Part shown: one piece after another, positions 24,062 through 32,609 of the stretch
Layout: each line of letters begins with the position of its first letter
Numbering within the stretch: position 1 is the first letter of the stretch
From: Myxococcales bacterium
GTDB lineage: Bacteria > Myxococcota > UBA796 > SXON01
DNA length: 59,396 nucleotides
Direction of reading: 5' to 3'
NCBI GenBank assembly: GCA_009692585.1
Contig: SHYX01000031.1
Coordinates: 1-59,396 of the forward strand
Notes under the pieces: generated by a model
What the model saw: the letters and a program-made list of their open reading frames with translations, nothing else
Database searches by the model: none
Told to the model about the DNA's origin: nothing
Translations under genes and position numbers: made by a program

Positions 24062-24232
24062 GGGCCCCCTGCGTCCACCCCACGACTCGGTTTCCCGGCT
24101 TCCGGCCTTGCTTTCTGCCGGAGCAGGACAAGGTCGATCACGGTTGCGGCCCAGCGTCGGTTTCGCACCGACTTCCCTGAGACCGTGGGTTGGTGCGGGG
24201 GCTGTACTCGGGTGGGCGTGGGGATGCAAGGG
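24062..24232 (-). promoter_or_regulatory. Cobalamin riboswitch
   Basis: On the minus strand, 24179-24138 reads CAGGGAAGTCGGTGCGAAAC followed by CGACGCTGGGCCGCAACC and GTGA. This matches the conserved cobalamin-aptamer core (GGGAA-n-GGUG-nn-AA-n-CC-n-CUG-n-CCGCAAC-n-GU). It is followed by a P6-like arm (CCTTG..CTGC-tccg-GCAG..CAAGG) and a B12-box-like GGAAGCCGGGAAACCGAG at 24103-24086. It lies about 95 bp upstream of the receptor start and should repress the operon when cobalamin is present. The GCCACU block of the large class is not obvious, so this may be a compact subtype. A weak -10-like TACTAA lies at 24255-24250. Confidence 0.85.
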
Positions 24233-24365
24233 GGGCCGGCCGTTGAGCGTTAGTAGCGCCGCACAACGGCGCCATCATGCCCCGCATCACCGGTCGTACC
24301 GAGGTCACCGTCGCCGGCGGCTGCGCGAGGGGACCGAGCTCGGGTCGAGGTAGCCGTCCGGTGGG

Positions 24366-24388
24366 CAGGCCCGGCGTTGGTGGGCCTG
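24366..24388 (-). terminator. Possible terminator hairpin after the sulfatase gene
   Basis: CAGGCCC and GGGCCTG form a perfect 7-bp stem around a 9-nt loop, just past the sulfatase stop and before the riboswitch operon. No U-tract follows on the minus strand, so intrinsic termination is doubtful. It could instead be a pause or RNA-stability element. Confidence 0.3.
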
Positions 24389-24396
24389 GTTGCCGG

Positions 24397-25896
24397 CTAC
24401 TCCCCCGTCGGACTCCGCTCCTCCGCCGCCCGGCAGGCGGCGCCCTTGCAGTGGTTCATCTCGTCGAGCCAACTATCCAGGCTCGCGAGCAGGGCCGCGC
24501 TCGCGGACGCGGCGATGTCTTGAAGCTGGTGCGGATCCGTGGCGAGGTCGTACAGGTCACGTCCACCGCCGTCGTAGCGCACGTAGGTGGTCCGATCGGC
24601 GCGGACACCGACGAAGGGGGGGACGCGGAGCTTCACATGGCGGCTCGCCCCGCTGTGGTCGGCGCCGTCGGGCTTTTCGAGGGTGCTCTGCTCGGTGCGC
24701 CTGGCCCCGCGGCCCCGCTGGCGCTCCCCCGTCGCCGCGCCCCAGTGCTCCAGGAGCACGCCACGCCGCCACGCCGGCGTCTCTCCGCGCAACAGCGACA
24801 CCCACGAACGGCCGTCGTTCTGGGGCGGGGGGACGAGCCCGGCCATCTCGGCGAACGTCGCCGCGAGGTCGACGTTGACCACCAGTTCGGCCCGGGACTG
24901 ACCCGCGAGCACGCCGGGACCGCGCACGTAGAGGGGCACGCGGATATCCTCCTCGAAGTAGGTGTCTTTTCCCTCGGGCATCCGATGCTGGCCCAGGTGG
25001 TAGCCGTTGTCGGACGAAAACACCAGATAGGTCCGATCGAGCTCACCAGTCCGGCCCAGGGCGTCGATGAGCCGGTCGACCAGGTCGCGTACGCCGAGCA
25101 TCGAGGCGAGGCGGCGGCGCGCGGTCGCGTCCAACTTCCGCGTGGCCGGGCCGTCCAAGAGGGCCAGCGCCTGCAGCCACGCCGGCTTGTCGGTGACGTC
25201 AGCTTCGTTGACGGCGCCGCCCCGGGGCGCGGCCGTCCCGGCGAAGGCCTCGGCGTACCGCGGCGGGGGGACGGCCGGTGCGTGCGGAGCATAGGTCGCG
25301 ACATACGCGAAGAACGGTCGGTGGGCGGCGTGGCTGGCCTCGATGAACTCCACCGCCTGCGCCGCGAGCACGTCGGTGACGTGATCCTCGGGGTCGTCGC
25401 CGTGGTGGACGAGGGTGCCGTTGTCGTTGAGGGTGTAGTCGTATGACGAGGTGGCCGCGCCCCGACTGGGCACCACCCAGTCGTCCCAGCCCGGCGGGGT
25501 GGCCAGGGGGTCCCCCTTGTTGGGATACCCGTTGAGGTACTTGCCGAAGAGCCCGGTGCGGTAGCCCGCATCGTGCAGCCACGTCGCGACGGTCGAGGAC
25601 TCCAGACCCCGCTCGTGGAAGGTGCCGTAGCCGCCGTCGGGGGCGCCGTTGCGGAGGATACCGGTGTTGTGGGCGTACTGTCCGCGCAAGCTGCTCGCGC
25701 GCGACGGACAACACATCGACAGGCTCACGAACGCCCGATCGAAGCTGGTGCCCTGGGTGGTGAAGCGCTCGCGCAACTCAGGGAGCTGGTCCATGTCGGC
25801 GACGGCGAGGTCGTCAGTCAGGATCAGCACGATGTTCGGGGGGGCGGCGGTGGCCGGCGCGGCCAGGAGCAGGGTCGCGAGCGCGGGCAGCAGCAC
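24397..25896 (-). CDS. Secreted type I sulfatase
   Basis: An arylsulfatase-superfamily enzyme. Numbered from GTG 25896 (499 residues), it has a signal segment (MLLPALATLLLAAPATA), the metal-binding NIVLILTDDLAVADMD, and the formylglycine motif CCPSRASSLRG with C62 as the residue converted to formylglycine. Later motifs include GKYLNGYP and SDNGYHLGQHRMPEGK. The pattern resembles N-acetylglucosamine-6-sulfatase-like and choline-sulfatase-like members, so a sulfated glycan is a likely substrate. GTG 25998, five bases after the upstream stop, would add 34 residues. It needs a formylglycine-generating enzyme or anSME, which I do not see in the window. Confidence 0.92.
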   Translation of the reverse strand: MLLPALATLLLAAPATAAPPNIVLILTDDLAVADMDQLPELRERFTTQGTSFDRAFVSLSMCCPSRASSLRGQYAHNTGILRNGAPDGGYGTFHERGLESSTVATWLHDAGYRTGLFGKYLNGYPNKGDPLATPPGWDDWVVPSRGAATSSYDYTLNDNGTLVHHGDDPEDHVTDVLAAQAVEFIEASHAAHRPFFAYVATYAPHAPAVPPPRYAEAFAGTAAPRGGAVNEADVTDKPAWLQALALLDGPATRKLDATARRRLASMLGVRDLVDRLIDALGRTGELDRTYLVFSSDNGYHLGQHRMPEGKDTYFEEDIRVPLYVRGPGVLAGQSRAELVVNVDLAATFAEMAGLVPPPQNDGRSWVSLLRGETPAWRRGVLLEHWGAATGERQRGRGARRTEQSTLEKPDGADHSGASRHVKLRVPPFVGVRADRTTYVRYDGGGRDLYDLATDPHQLQDIAASASAALLASLDSWLDEMNHCKGAACRAAEERSPTGE

Positions 25897-26002
25897 GCGC
25901 GTCAGCCCACGTCGAACGACGAGAGAGCCAGCGGCAAGAGCGTCCCGGGGAGGCGCAAAGACTACGCCGACGACTCGCGGCAGGCAAGGCGGACTCACGG
26001 CG

Positions 26003-26896
26003 CTACGATGCCCGGCGCGACGACGCCCGGTGCGGCCAGACCGCGAACGCGACTCCCCCCAGCGTCAGGGCGGCGCCGACCGCATCGCGCGGTCCTGGCC
26101 ACTCGCCGAGCACGATCGCCGCGACCCCGGCAGCACCCACCGGCTCCAGCAGCACGATCGCGGTGACGATGGCCGCGGGCAGCCTCCCCACGGCGTAGTT
26201 GAAGCCCAGGTGGCCGAGCAGCTGGGGCCCGAGCGCCAGCCCGGCGATCGCCCACCAGGACGCGGGCGGGAAGCCGGTGAGCGGGGCGTCGGTCAGCGCC
26301 GCCAGCAACGCCAACCAGGCCGCGGTGGCGAGGCACGAGAGCGGACCGTACTGGCCGATGGACACCGTCGCCCGGACCGAGCGGCCGATGGTGAAGTAGG
26401 CGGCGCCGAGCATCCCGCCGAGCACGGCGAGCGCGTCGCCGGTGACGCCGGCCGTCCCGTCGGAGGGTGCGCCGCCCGAGACCAGGAATCCGACCCCGCT
26501 CACGGCGATTGCGATGCCAACGGCGAAGCGTAACGACGGCCGCGTCCGCAGCCAGCCCCACTCCAGGAGCGCGGCCCAGACCGGCGTGAGACACACCAGC
26601 AGGGTGCTCCGCAGCACGGTCGTTTCGCGCAACGACAGAAACCATGTCCAGAAGTGCAGCGCCAGGAAGAGCCCTCCCAGCGCGGTCAATAGCGCCTCGC
26701 GGCGGGGTACCGGACGCGCGCCCGGCAGCAGCAGCAGCCCGACCAGCAACACCCGCCAGAACGCCAGCGCCAGCGGGTGCACGTCCGGCGCCAGGCGTAC
26801 CAACGTGCCCGCCGTGCTGACCGCGAGGATGGCCACCACGAGCACGGCGCCGACGTGGCGGTGGGCGGGGGTGGACACGGCACGGGGGGTGGTCAC
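26003..26896 (-). CDS. EamA/DMT-superfamily transporter
   Basis: A 297-residue inner-membrane protein with about ten hydrophobic helices in two EamA-like halves. The first half includes VRLAPDVHPLALAFWR and a conserved WF/LSL-type end of helix 4. The second includes GAAYFTIGRSVRATV and ends FAVWPHRASSRRAS in the cytoplasm. DMT family members usually export amino acids, nucleotides or other small metabolites; the substrate is not readable. GTG 26896 overlaps the stop of the pseudouridine synthase gene (GTGA), and the sulfatase gene follows closely. Confidence 0.88.
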   Translation of the reverse strand: MTTPRAVSTPAHRHVGAVLVVAILAVSTAGTLVRLAPDVHPLALAFWRVLLVGLLLLPGARPVPRREALLTALGGLFLALHFWTWFLSLRETTVLRSTLLVCLTPVWAALLEWGWLRTRPSLRFAVGIAIAVSGVGFLVSGGAPSDGTAGVTGDALAVLGGMLGAAYFTIGRSVRATVSIGQYGPLSCLATAAWLALLAALTDAPLTGFPPASWWAIAGLALGPQLLGHLGFNYAVGRLPAAIVTAIVLLEPVGAAGVAAIVLGEWPGPRDAVGAALTLGGVAFAVWPHRASSRRAS

Positions 26897-27498
26897 GGCA
26901 ACTCGAACGACCAGGCCGCTCCGTGGATCGCCACGTGCCGCAGGTGGGGCGTTCCTGTCGCCCCGCCGTACAGCGCGTCGCCATCCAGCGGCAGTCCCGC
27001 GAACGCGGCGTGGGCGCGCACCTGATGGCGCACGCCGGTGTGGATCTCCGCCTGCCAGAGCCCCCCGAAGAGGCGCCGCAGCCGGGTGCTCGCCTCCAGC
27101 CACTTTCCGCGATGCCGCTCGCGCGCCCAGCGCTGCACGACCACCCGGTCGGCCCGGCGCGCGTGGTTCGCGATCGGCGCGGTGACGACGGTCTCATCGA
27201 AGGGCACGAGTCCCCCGCTGCGCAGTTCGTAGACCTTGCGGAGCGTGGTCCAGTCACCGCGCAGACGGGCCAGCGCCGCGGGCGTTCGGGCCGCCACCAC
27301 GAAGCCACCCGTCAGGGTGTCCAGCCGGTGGGCGATGCCCCCCTCGAAGCCGCGGGGGAAGTCTCCTGCCTGGTCCGGGCAGGCCGCCAGCAGCCGGGCG
27401 AGCACGCAGTCCCCGTCGGGATCGGCGTGCGGAGGGAACACCGGGAGGCCGGCCGGCTTGTCGACGAAGCGCAGCTCCGCGGTCTCGCCGAGGAGCAC
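26893..27498 (-). CDS. RluA-family pseudouridine synthase
   Basis: A 201-residue RNA-modifying enzyme. It contains the catalytic motif as AHRLDTLTGG, with the Asp of HRLD as nucleophile, and the C-terminal RluA signature RHQVRAHAAFAGLPLDGDALYGG region. It lacks an S4 domain and is shorter than RluC/D, so it resembles the stand-alone RluA/TruC-like type. It isomerises uridine to pseudouridine in rRNA or tRNA; the target position cannot be told. Start at GTG 27498, nine bases after the upstream stop. Downstream it overlaps the EamA gene by 4 nt. Confidence 0.87.
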   Translation of the reverse strand: MLLGETAELRFVDKPAGLPVFPPHADPDGDCVLARLLAACPDQAGDFPRGFEGGIAHRLDTLTGGFVVAARTPAALARLRGDWTTLRKVYELRSGGLVPFDETVVTAPIANHARRADRVVVQRWARERHRGKWLEASTRLRRLFGGLWQAEIHTGVRHQVRAHAAFAGLPLDGDALYGGATGTPHLRHVAIHGAAWSFELP

Positions 27499-27506
27499 GG
27501 CCGCGC

Positions 27507-28733
27507 CTAGGTCCGGGCGGATCGACGCCGCGAAAGCGCGACGAGCGGCAAGAGCAAGCTGGTGGTGCCGGCCGACTTCGTGTCGCAGCCGCAGTCGACG
27601 GGCTGGTCGTCGGACGCGGGCGCGGTGTCGGCGCTGTCGCCGTCGCCGCTGTCCGCCGAATCGCCGCTGTCCGCCGAATCGCCGCTGTCGTCGGGAACGC
27701 CGGTCTCGCCGGTGTCGTCGGGAACGCCGGTGTCGCCGGTGTCCACCGGTTCAGTCGACTCGCAGCGTGAGAGGTCGATCGTCACGCTGACGGCAGCGTT
27801 GAACTCCACCCCCGCCTCCTCGGCATGGTAGGCGGCCACAATCGTGTCCTCCTTCCTGTCGAACCACGGGTAGAACGCGCCTTTGGGCGGGGGGACGGCG
27901 GTGATTGCCAGCTGATCGATGACCGTCCAGTCCGCATCGAACGCGGTGAGGTAGGCATTGCCCGTCTGCGCCGCCCAGTCCTTGCCGTCGGTCCTCATCA
28001 TGTGCGCCACGATGAAGCAGTCACCGACCTTCTCCACCTTCTGGTACCAATACGCCGTGTCGCCGGCCGGCGCGACGTCCACGTCCCATACGCCCTCCAG
28101 CCTCAGGTCGGTGTCGTACTGGCTGATGTGCAGGCCCGACCAGAAGCGGTCGAAGGAGCCGAGCGCCCACAGGTGCTCGTCGTTCGCGTACAACCCGCCC
28201 CCGGCGGCCTCGCCCGCCTCTTGGAGCACGGACCGCCGGGTGACCGCGAGGGTGTCGTCGACATGCACCAGCGCGAAGGCCGTGTGGGGCACGTCCTCCA
28301 TGTGGCCGACCGCCTGGATCCACGAGGCGCACACCGCGGGGGGATCCATGTTGGTGCCGTTGGGGTCGCCCTCGTCCACGATCCCGCTGTACAGCCGGGT
28401 GAAAGTGTCGTCGTATTTGAACGAATAGATGGTGTCGTCGGCGTTGTCGAACGTGGCTGACGCGAAGTGCACGAAGGTGCCGTCCGGGCAGGCCGCCAGC
28501 CCGTGGTCCAGAAGCTGGCTCCGATCCGTCAGCGTGGCCCGGCTCGAGCGGTCCACCACCAGGGAGTCGTCCATCCAGGCGTAGTTGTAGCCGCCGCCGC
28601 CCGCGTGGGTCACGTGCCATCCGCCGTCGGCCGCGAAGATCCGGACCCAGTTTCCGCCGACGTCGATTTCGGAGGGCTCGCTCATCGACAAGAAGACGGG
28701 ACCCGCGAAGACCGAACCGATCAAGAAGAGCAT
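27507..28733 (-). CDS. Secreted protein with acidic linker and MYXO-CTERM-like tail
   Basis: A 408-residue exported protein. ATG 28733 gives a short signal (MLFLIGSVFAG). Residues about 20-310 form a beta-rich domain with regularly spaced W/Y/D segments (for example GGWHVTHAGGGGYNYAW, HLWALGSFDRFW), which could be a propeller. A Ser/Asp/Thr/Gly low-complexity linker of about 55 residues follows. The C-terminus has CGC, a hydrophobic segment and SRRRSART, matching the sorting-tail pattern of the other surface proteins here. I do not recognise the main domain. The start lies within the last codons of the glycosyltransferase gene (13-nt overlap), so it may be co-transcribed with it. Confidence 0.8.
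   Translation of the reverse strand: MLFLIGSVFAGPVFLSMSEPSEIDVGGNWVRIFAADGGWHVTHAGGGGYNYAWMDDSLVVDRSSRATLTDRSQLLDHGLAACPDGTFVHFASATFDNADDTIYSFKYDDTFTRLYSGIVDEGDPNGTNMDPPAVCASWIQAVGHMEDVPHTAFALVHVDDTLAVTRRSVLQEAGEAAGGGLYANDEHLWALGSFDRFWSGLHISQYDTDLRLEGVWDVDVAPAGDTAYWYQKVEKVGDCFIVAHMMRTDGKDWAAQTGNAYLTAFDADWTVIDQLAITAVPPPKGAFYPWFDRKEDTIVAAYHAEEAGVEFNAAVSVTIDLSRCESTEPVDTGDTGVPDDTGETGVPDDSGDSADSGDSADSGDGDSADTAPASDDQPVDCGCDTKSAGTTSLLLPLVALSRRRSART
27640..27748 (-). repeat. Short coding tandem repeats in the acidic linker
   Basis: An 18-bp unit (gccgctgtccgccgaatc) is repeated twice with a partial third copy, next to a 27-bp unit around gtcgtcgggaacgccggt, also repeated. They encode the SGDSAD and GVPDDTGET stretches of the linker. 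Copy-number change would only lengthen or shorten the linker. Confidence 0.7.
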
Positions 28734-29932
28734 GGCGAGAGCGTATCTCCGATCCCGAGCAGCGGCCTCATTCGCGCATACCAGCGCTCGGCGCCATGGT
28801 TGCCCTGGACACGCGCCCGCGCGGTGGTCCCGAGCCGGGCGGCCAGCGTTCGATCCTCCAGCAGCCTGGCCACGGCAGCGACCAGCGGGCCGACCGCGCC
28901 GGGGCGGACCAGGATCCCGTCCACCTCCGAGGTCACGATCTCCGGAACCCCCCCCACGGCGCTGGCCACCACCGCGCGCCCGAGCAACTGCGACTCCAGC
29001 ACCGCGTAGGGCTGGTTCTCGGGCCACAGCGACGGGAGGACGACCACCCCGCACGTCGCGAGCGCAGAATGAACCTCAGCCCGCGGGCGCGCACCCCACA
29101 GCCGTAGATTGGGGAGACCCAGGAGCGCCGGTCTGGCGGGGCCGTCGCCGTACACGTCGAACCGGACGGCCGGCAGGGCCCGCGCCGCCGCGGCAAGGAT
29201 CAGGACGCCCTTCTCGACCGTGAGGCGGCCGGCGAAGATCACGTTGGCGCCCTGCTCGCCAGGGGTCGCGTCCACGCCGACGAGGTTGGGCACGTGCACG
29301 CAGCGCGCGCGCGCCAGGCCGTCGGCGACGAGCCCGTCGAGCAGGGCCTCGGAGGGGGCGATGTACACGTCCGGTGCCAGGTGGGCGCGCAGCGTACGGT
29401 GGACCGCTTTTTCTGCCGCCACCGCGAGACTGGCGGAGGGGGAGTCGTCCTTGCAGCGACGCAGGACCGCCGCCGCATAGTGGCCGCCCTGGCAGCGAAA
29501 ACAAGGCTGGCCGCCGGTGTAGCGGAGTCCGTTCGGGCAGACCAGTTCGTGATCGTGGAGGGTCCAGGCGCTACGCACCCCGGCCGCCCGGAGCACCGGG
29601 AAGATCGCCGGCGTCAGATGCCGATGGAGATGATGCGCGTGCGCGGCGTCGGGGCGCACGTCTCGGATCAGGCGCGCCAGCGCGCGGGTCGCCTCGACGT
29701 TCCAGGTGGCGCGCACCACGGCGCGCAACCGCTCGGAGAGTGTCGCCGCGTCGCGAGGCGAACGCCACACGGGAAAGCGTTCCGCCCAGGGCGAGACGAT
29801 GTTGTCGGGATGACGCATCGCGAACGGGATGACTTCGACGCCGCGGGCCTCCCACCCTGCCCACTCCGAGAAGAACAGCGTGGTGTCGCCCCCGCGGGGG
29901 TGCAGGAAGCTGTTGATCAGGAGCAACTTCAC
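28721..29932 (-). CDS. GT4-family glycosyltransferase
   Basis: A 403-residue GT-B fold enzyme. The N-terminal domain opens MKLLLINSFLHPRGGDTTLF. The C-terminal domain has VIFAGRLTVEKGVLIL, the donor-binding E-x7-E-like region LPSLWPENQPYAVLESQLLG and AVVASAVGGVPEIV. It probably transfers a sugar from a nucleotide donor to a lipid-linked glycan at the inner membrane. GTG 29932 overlaps the stop of the polymerase-like gene (GTGA). A Cys cluster (CPNGLRYTGGQPCFRC) follows the HD motif, as in some GT4 capsule and exopolysaccharide enzymes. Acceptor and linkage unknown. Confidence 0.92.
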   Translation of the reverse strand: MKLLLINSFLHPRGGDTTLFFSEWAGWEARGVEVIPFAMRHPDNIVSPWAERFPVWRSPRDAATLSERLRAVVRATWNVEATRALARLIRDVRPDAAHAHHLHRHLTPAIFPVLRAAGVRSAWTLHDHELVCPNGLRYTGGQPCFRCQGGHYAAAVLRRCKDDSPSASLAVAAEKAVHRTLRAHLAPDVYIAPSEALLDGLVADGLARARCVHVPNLVGVDATPGEQGANVIFAGRLTVEKGVLILAAAARALPAVRFDVYGDGPARPALLGLPNLRLWGARPRAEVHSALATCGVVVLPSLWPENQPYAVLESQLLGRAVVASAVGGVPEIVTSEVDGILVRPGAVGPLVAAVARLLEDRTLAARLGTTARARVQGNHGAERWYARMRPLLGIGDTLSPCSS

Positions 29933-31110
29933 GAGGTGCGGCTCTGCCGCTCGGTCAGGCCCAGCACCACGCCGAGCACGACCCAGTGGGTCTGGGAGAA
30001 GGTCTCGGTCGACAGGAGCAGGTTGCCGTGCAGCGCGACGAACGCCGGCCAACACCCGTCGCCGTCGCGGTGTCGGGAGCGCACCGTCCTGCCCAACGCG
30101 TAGACGAAGCCGACGAATCCGCACAGCCCGATGAGCCCGTACTCGGCAGCCACCTTCTGCACGGCCCCGTGGGCGTCCACCCCGTTGACCCGGTAGTGCG
30201 GAAAGGTCGACAACTCCGTCCTGACCGAGGCGCCGGGGCTCGCGCCGACGAGAGGGTGGGCCGCAAACAGGCTCCAGCTCCGCAGATCGATGCTGTGTCG
30301 CGACCGGAGTGCGTCGATCAGAGTGATCGATCGGTACGGCAGGTAGAGCGGCAGGTAGGTCGCTCCCCACAACCCGACGAGGAGAAGGGCCGGGACCAGG
30401 GCGCGCCGTGCCGCGAGCACGCGGCCGCCGACCACGATGAAGTACGTCGCGGCGAGCGCGGCGCTGATCCAGGCGGTGCGCGAGAGGCTGGCCGCGAGGG
30501 CGAGCCCGGCCAGCACGACGACCCCCCGCTGGATGCGCGCTTCGCGGGCCGGGGCCTCCCAGCCCCAGATGAGCGGCAGGGCCGGCGCCAGCGCCACCGC
30601 GAGGGTCTTGTGGTTGCCGGTGAGGCCGCCGATCGCGTGGAACCAGAGCGTGTCGCCCGCGATGATGCGGCCTACGCTCGTCGTGAGCGAAATGCACGCG
30701 CACGCCGCGATGGCGACCAGGAGGCCCCGCCGGACGACGTCGAGGTGGGCCGTCTGCGCCACGAACGCGGCCAGGCCCAGGCCGTACACCAGCCCCGAAA
30801 AGAGTGGCTTGCGGACCAGCTCGTGGAGTGCGGCGGCGCCGTCGGCGGTGGCGAGGCCGGCAGCGAGACCGGCGCCGAGCATGACCGCATAGCCGACGGC
30901 GCCCGGGGGGAGCGGACCCCGCCACAACCTCAGGAGCGCCAGCGGCAGAAACGCCAGCACCGCGACGTCCGCGATCGGGGCATCGGCCTGCCACGAACCG
31001 ATGGGGACGGCCGCGCCGAGCTCGATGTAGGGCCACGCCAGGAGGACGGCCACGGCCGCGCCGGCCAGGAGCGCGTCGGCGGGTCGGGAGAATCGCGGCG
31101 GCGAGTTCAG
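29929..31110 (-). CDS. O-antigen polymerase/ligase-like membrane protein
   Basis: A polytopic inner-membrane protein with about ten to twelve helices and the large periplasmic loop of the Wzy/WaaL/O-antigen ligase family. Supporting features are SLSRTAWISAALAATYF, an Arg-rich loop (RSRHSIDLRSWSLFAAHPLVG) and the later TETFSQTHWVVLG. It probably joins glycan repeat units or attaches them to a lipid or protein. The start is unclear. CTG 31110 would overlap the flippase stop as CTGA, with GAGG upstream, and keeps the first helix whole. The first conventional start is GTG 31053, inside that helix. It sits between a flippase gene and a GT4 gene, consistent with a surface-polysaccharide operon. Confidence 0.83.
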   Translation of the reverse strand: MNSPPRFSRPADALLAGAAVAVLLAWPYIELGAAVPIGSWQADAPIADVAVLAFLPLALLRLWRGPLPPGAVGYAVMLGAGLAAGLATADGAAALHELVRKPLFSGLVYGLGLAAFVAQTAHLDVVRRGLLVAIAACACISLTTSVGRIIAGDTLWFHAIGGLTGNHKTLAVALAPALPLIWGWEAPAREARIQRGVVVLAGLALAASLSRTAWISAALAATYFIVVGGRVLAARRALVPALLLVGLWGATYLPLYLPYRSITLIDALRSRHSIDLRSWSLFAAHPLVGASPGASVRTELSTFPHYRVNGVDAHGAVQKVAAEYGLIGLCGFVGFVYALGRTVRSRHRDGDGCWPAFVALHGNLLLSTETFSQTHWVVLGVVLGLTERQSRTS

Positions 31111-32558
31111 GCGACGCCTCGGCGGGCGGCGCGAACGGCCCACGCGAGGAGCACGACGAACGGGAGCGCGGCCAGCCACAAGCGAGGGTCCAGGGGCGAA
31201 GTCGCGCCGAGGTCGACGAGTGCCAGCGCCCCGGTGGCGCTCAGGAGCGCCACCCACGCGCCGTCGGTCGCGAGTCGAGGCGGGCGTTCCCCCGGGCCAC
31301 GAAGCAGCGTCCAGCTCAAGACGCTGACCAGCACCGTCGTTGCGGAGGTCGATGCCGCGAGGCCGGGGAGCCCGAAGCGCGGCGCGAGCACGGCGTTGAG
31401 CGCGGCGTTGCCGCACAGCGAGATGGCGCCGAGCACCAGGACGAGGCGGAAGCGCCCGTCGACGATGTGGGCCTTGACCAGCAGCGCGCCCACCAGGGAG
31501 GCGAAGATGCCGGGCACGAAGGCCCCCAGCGTGTCCGCGCACACCCGCACCCCGCTCTCGGGGAACGCGCCATGCAGGAAGAGCGTCCGGACCAACGGCT
31601 CGCGGGCCACGACCATGCCCGCGAGCACGGGCGGAGCGAGCAGGAAGACCCATCGGAGCGCCTGGGTCACCCCCTCGCGCTGCGCCCCCCGATCACCCAC
31701 CGCCCGCGCCGCCGCCCAGGTGTTGAACGCCACCACCAGCAGGGTCGACTCCAGGAGCGTCTGGGGAATGACTCGGGCGCGGTCTGCGTACTCCAGGAGC
31801 GTGACGCTGCCCTCCGGGAGCGCGCTGGCGAAGCCCTTGTCGACGACGAGATTCAGGGCCACCATCGCCTCGCCCGCGAGCACCGGCACGATGGCGCCCG
31901 CCGCGGTCCCCAGCTCGGCCGGCCAGGCCGGTCGCTCCAGCCGGACCCCGGCGCGCGCCAGCACCCACGACAACCAGGCCAGCTCGGCGGCGGCGCCGGC
32001 GCACATTCCCCACGGGAGCGCGTCCACGCCGAGGTCGAACAGGAGCGCCACCGTGCCGAGCATGGCCGTGGCGCGCGCGACCGGGGCCATCGCCGTAAGG
32101 CGGAAAGCGCCCATCACCTCGCACGCCGCGCGCACCACCGCCACGGCGGCGACGCCGGCCACGAAGGGCAACAGCATCCAGGTGTGACGCGCCGCGATGG
32201 CCTGGGTGGTCGCGTCGAAGCGGGTCCACAGCGGCACGACCAGCGGCACCGCGAGCGCGAAGGTGGCGCCCGTCGTGGTGGCGACCAGCGCCGCGGCCGC
32301 GGCTGCCCCGCTGACCACCTGGCCCAGGCGCTGGGGCGCGGCGACGCGGAGCCGGGCGAGCGGGGGCACCGCGACCGTCCCCATCGCGTTGCTGGCGAGC
32401 ACCAGCAGGAAGCTCGGCACGCTCAGGGCGAAGAAGAAGGCGTCGGTCTCGGCGCGCACGCCGAACCACGACGCGATCACCAGCGGCACGACGAAACCGG
32501 CGCCCCGCGCCACCAGCGCCAGCGGAACGAGCCAGAGTGCGGTGCGCCCGACCGACAT
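31107..32558 (-). CDS. MurJ/MviN-like lipid-linked glycan flippase
   Basis: A 483-residue membrane protein with about fourteen helices of the MOP superfamily. MurJ-type features include FGVRAETDAFFFALSVPSFL near the start, ALPEGSVTLLEYADRARVIPQTLLESTL in the middle and RTLFLHGAFPESG. It would flip a polyprenyl-linked intermediate across the inner membrane. Because it heads an operon with a polymerase-like protein and a GT4, it more likely serves a polysaccharide than housekeeping lipid II. The family alone does not decide this. ATG 32558 is about 50 bp from the divergent porin gene, and a shared promoter region lies between. Confidence 0.87.
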   Translation of the reverse strand: MSVGRTALWLVPLALVARGAGFVVPLVIASWFGVRAETDAFFFALSVPSFLLVLASNAMGTVAVPPLARLRVAAPQRLGQVVSGAAAAAALVATTTGATFALAVPLVVPLWTRFDATTQAIAARHTWMLLPFVAGVAAVAVVRAACEVMGAFRLTAMAPVARATAMLGTVALLFDLGVDALPWGMCAGAAAELAWLSWVLARAGVRLERPAWPAELGTAAGAIVPVLAGEAMVALNLVVDKGFASALPEGSVTLLEYADRARVIPQTLLESTLLVVAFNTWAAARAVGDRGAQREGVTQALRWVFLLAPPVLAGMVVAREPLVRTLFLHGAFPESGVRVCADTLGAFVPGIFASLVGALLVKAHIVDGRFRLVLVLGAISLCGNAALNAVLAPRFGLPGLAASTSATTVLVSVLSWTLLRGPGERPPRLATDGAWVALLSATGALALVDLGATSPLDPRLWLAALPFVVLLAWAVRAARRGVA

Positions 32559-32609
32559 CGCCGCGGGGTTATCCCAGCGTCGGAGGGGAGCGCGGGCTAC
32601 CCTCGCCGG

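Noticed and set aside
21967..24180. Long plus-strand frame opposite the TonB receptor
   Set aside because: His/Arg/Gln-rich antisense reading. The minus strand has clear plug and barrel motifs.
25896..25998. Conserved N-terminal extension of the sulfatase from GTG 25998
   Set aside because: The extra residues look random and precede a complete signal segment. The start remains uncertain, but the shorter form is preferred.
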